A stretch of 15,499 nucleotides of DNA, from contig DAOWEF010000075.1 of the NCBI GenBank assembly GCA_030638665.1, positions 1-15,499 on the forward strand, given 5' to 3'. The stretch comes from Dehalococcoidia bacterium. GTDB taxonomy: Bacteria; Chloroflexota; Dehalococcoidia; E44-bin15. Position numbers and translations under genes: made by a program. This document shows positions 14,512-15,499 of the stretch, in pieces. Numbering within the stretch: the first letter of the stretch is position 1; each line of letters opens with the position of its first letter. The notes beneath the pieces were generated by a model that had not been told where the DNA came from, searched no databases, and saw only the letters and a list, made by a program, of their open reading frames with translations.

Positions 14512-15499
14512 ATGAGACAGGCAAAAAGTACGAAAAGGTTACGCCGACTTCGCCGTAATGAGGCTTTGCGTCAACTGGTTGGGGAGACCTCGCTCAACGT
14601 GAGTGACTTGGTCTTCCCCCTGTTCGTAATCCATGGCCAGGGCGTGAAGGGTGAAATAGGTTCCATGCCGGGCATTTTTCAATACTCGGTCGATCTATTG
14701 CCACAGGAAATCGAGGAGATTGTTAATCTTGGCATCGCGGCCGTGATCCTCTTTGGCATTCCGGAAGAGAGGGATGACCTCGGCTCCGCGGGCTATCGTC
14801 CTGATGGAGTTGTCCAGCAAGCTATACGAATCATCAAGAAGGCGGCCCCTGAACTTCTGGTGATTACTGATGTCTGCCTTTGCGAATACACCAGTCACGG
14901 GCACTGCGGCGTGGTGGTGCATGGTGAGGTTGATAATGACAAGACGCTGGAGCTTTTAGCTAGGATGGCGGTTTCCCATGCCGAGGCTGGTGTCGATATT
15001 ATAGCTCCTTCTGCCATGATGGATGGGCAGGTGAAGCGAATTCGACAGGCGCTGGACGAATCAGGATTTACCCATATCCCGATACTATCCTATGCGGCAA
15101 AGTATACCTCGGCTTTCTACGGCCCATTCCGAGAGGCCGCCGAGTCGGCGCCACAGTTCGGCGACCGCCGCTCCTATCAGATGGATCCTCCCAATGTGCG
15201 AGAAGCGATGAGAGAGGTGGAGCAGGATATCGCTGAGGGAGCTGATATGGTGATGGTCAAGCCGGCTCTGGCGTATCTGGACGTGATTCGCAAGGTGCGG
15301 GATACATTCAATTACCCCCTGGCAGCCTACAACGTGAGCGGTGAATACTCATTGGTGAAGGCTGCGGCAGCACGCGGATGGATAGAGGAGCAGCGCGCTA
15401 CCATGGAAATACTTACCGCCATCAAACGAGCTGGCGCCGATATCATAATTACCTATCACGCCAAAGAGGTAGCGCGCTGGTTTGTCACCAGAGCTGAGA
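14512..15499 (+). CDS. hemB: Delta-aminolevulinic acid dehydratase (porphobilinogen synthase), 3' end beyond window
   Basis: Condenses two 5-aminolevulinate molecules to porphobilinogen. The frame is still open at the window end after 329 codons, but RWFVTRAE is already at the family's usual C-terminus (YHAKEVARW), so only a few codons should be missing. The catalytic zinc site is present as [14 protein letters not shown] (C122, C124, C132), indicating the zinc-dependent class. The two substrate Schiff-base lysines are K197 in [15 protein letters not shown] and K250 in [12 protein letters not shown]. The basic start [16 protein letters not shown] is typical. ATG 14512 gives the usual length; GTG 14446 and ATG 14485 are in-frame alternatives. 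Confidence 0.93.
   Translation, partial: MRQAKSTKRLRRLRRNEALRQLVGETSLNVSDLVFPLFVIHGQGVKGEIGSMPGIFQYSVDLLPQEIEEIVNLGIAAVILFGIPEERDDLGSAGYRPDGVVQQAIRIIKKAAPELLVITDVCLCEYTSHGHCGVVVHGEVDNDKTLELLARMAVSHAEAGVDIIAPSAMMDGQVKRIRQALDESGFTHIPILSYAAKYTSAFYGPFREAAESAPQFGDRRSYQMDPPNVREAMREVEQDIAEGADMVMVKPALAYLDVIRKVRDTFNYPLAAYNVSGEYSLVKAAAARGWIEEQRATMEILTAIKRAGADIIITYHAKEVARWFVTRAE

Overview
The window reads as a chromosomal segment from an anaerobic bacterium. Every recognisable gene lies on the + strand, the spacing is tight (ATGA and TAGTG overlaps), and base composition is moderately GC-rich. The gene set best suits Chloroflexota of the Dehalococcoidia type. It combines siroheme-dependent (Ahb) heme synthesis, a stand-alone NIL-domain protein beside a ThiS/MoaD-like sulfur carrier, and a HypE-like AIR-synthase-family protein. 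The lineage is an inference from gene content, not a measurement.

Region 1 (1-4930) concerns sulfur and the aspartate-family amino acids. After the tail of an unidentified membrane protein come a cystathionine gamma-synthase-type PLP enzyme, threonine synthase, a NIL-domain protein, a ThiS/MoaD-like carrier ending in Gly-Gly, an IscS/NifS cysteine desulfurase and an IscU-type scaffold. Between the NIL gene and the carrier lies a 25-codon reading frame that looks like the N-terminus of a ThiF/MoeB E1 enzyme; the rest of that gene is gone. Together these suggest sulfur delivery to amino acids by a protein thiocarboxylate, plus Fe-S assembly. Region 1 continues into a HypE-like protein (4914-5981) that overlaps iscU.

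Region 2 (about 5982-6683) is a patch of decay between two well-kept operons. It holds a CoA-binding (YccU-type) pseudogene with a nonsense codon, a frameshift and a lost C-terminus. Next come a good sigma70-like promoter, a malformed tRNA-Lys(UUU)-like sequence, and a 47-codon frame of unknown identity whose stop directly abuts the next gene.

Region 3 (6684-15499) is a heme biosynthesis operon: ahbC, ahbD, a fused ahbA-ahbB, precorrin-2 dehydrogenase/ferrochelatase, hemA, hemC, a fused cobA-hemD, and hemB, which runs off the window end. With glutamyl-tRNA synthetase and HemL encoded elsewhere, these would take glutamyl-tRNA to heme: ALA to porphobilinogen, hydroxymethylbilane, uroporphyrinogen III, precorrin-2, siroheme, didecarboxysiroheme, Fe-coproporphyrin III and heme b. 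The gene order is roughly late steps first. No gene of the protoporphyrin route (hemE, hemF/N, hemG, hemH) is present.

No CRISPR array, insertion sequence, phage gene or convincing intrinsic terminator was seen.
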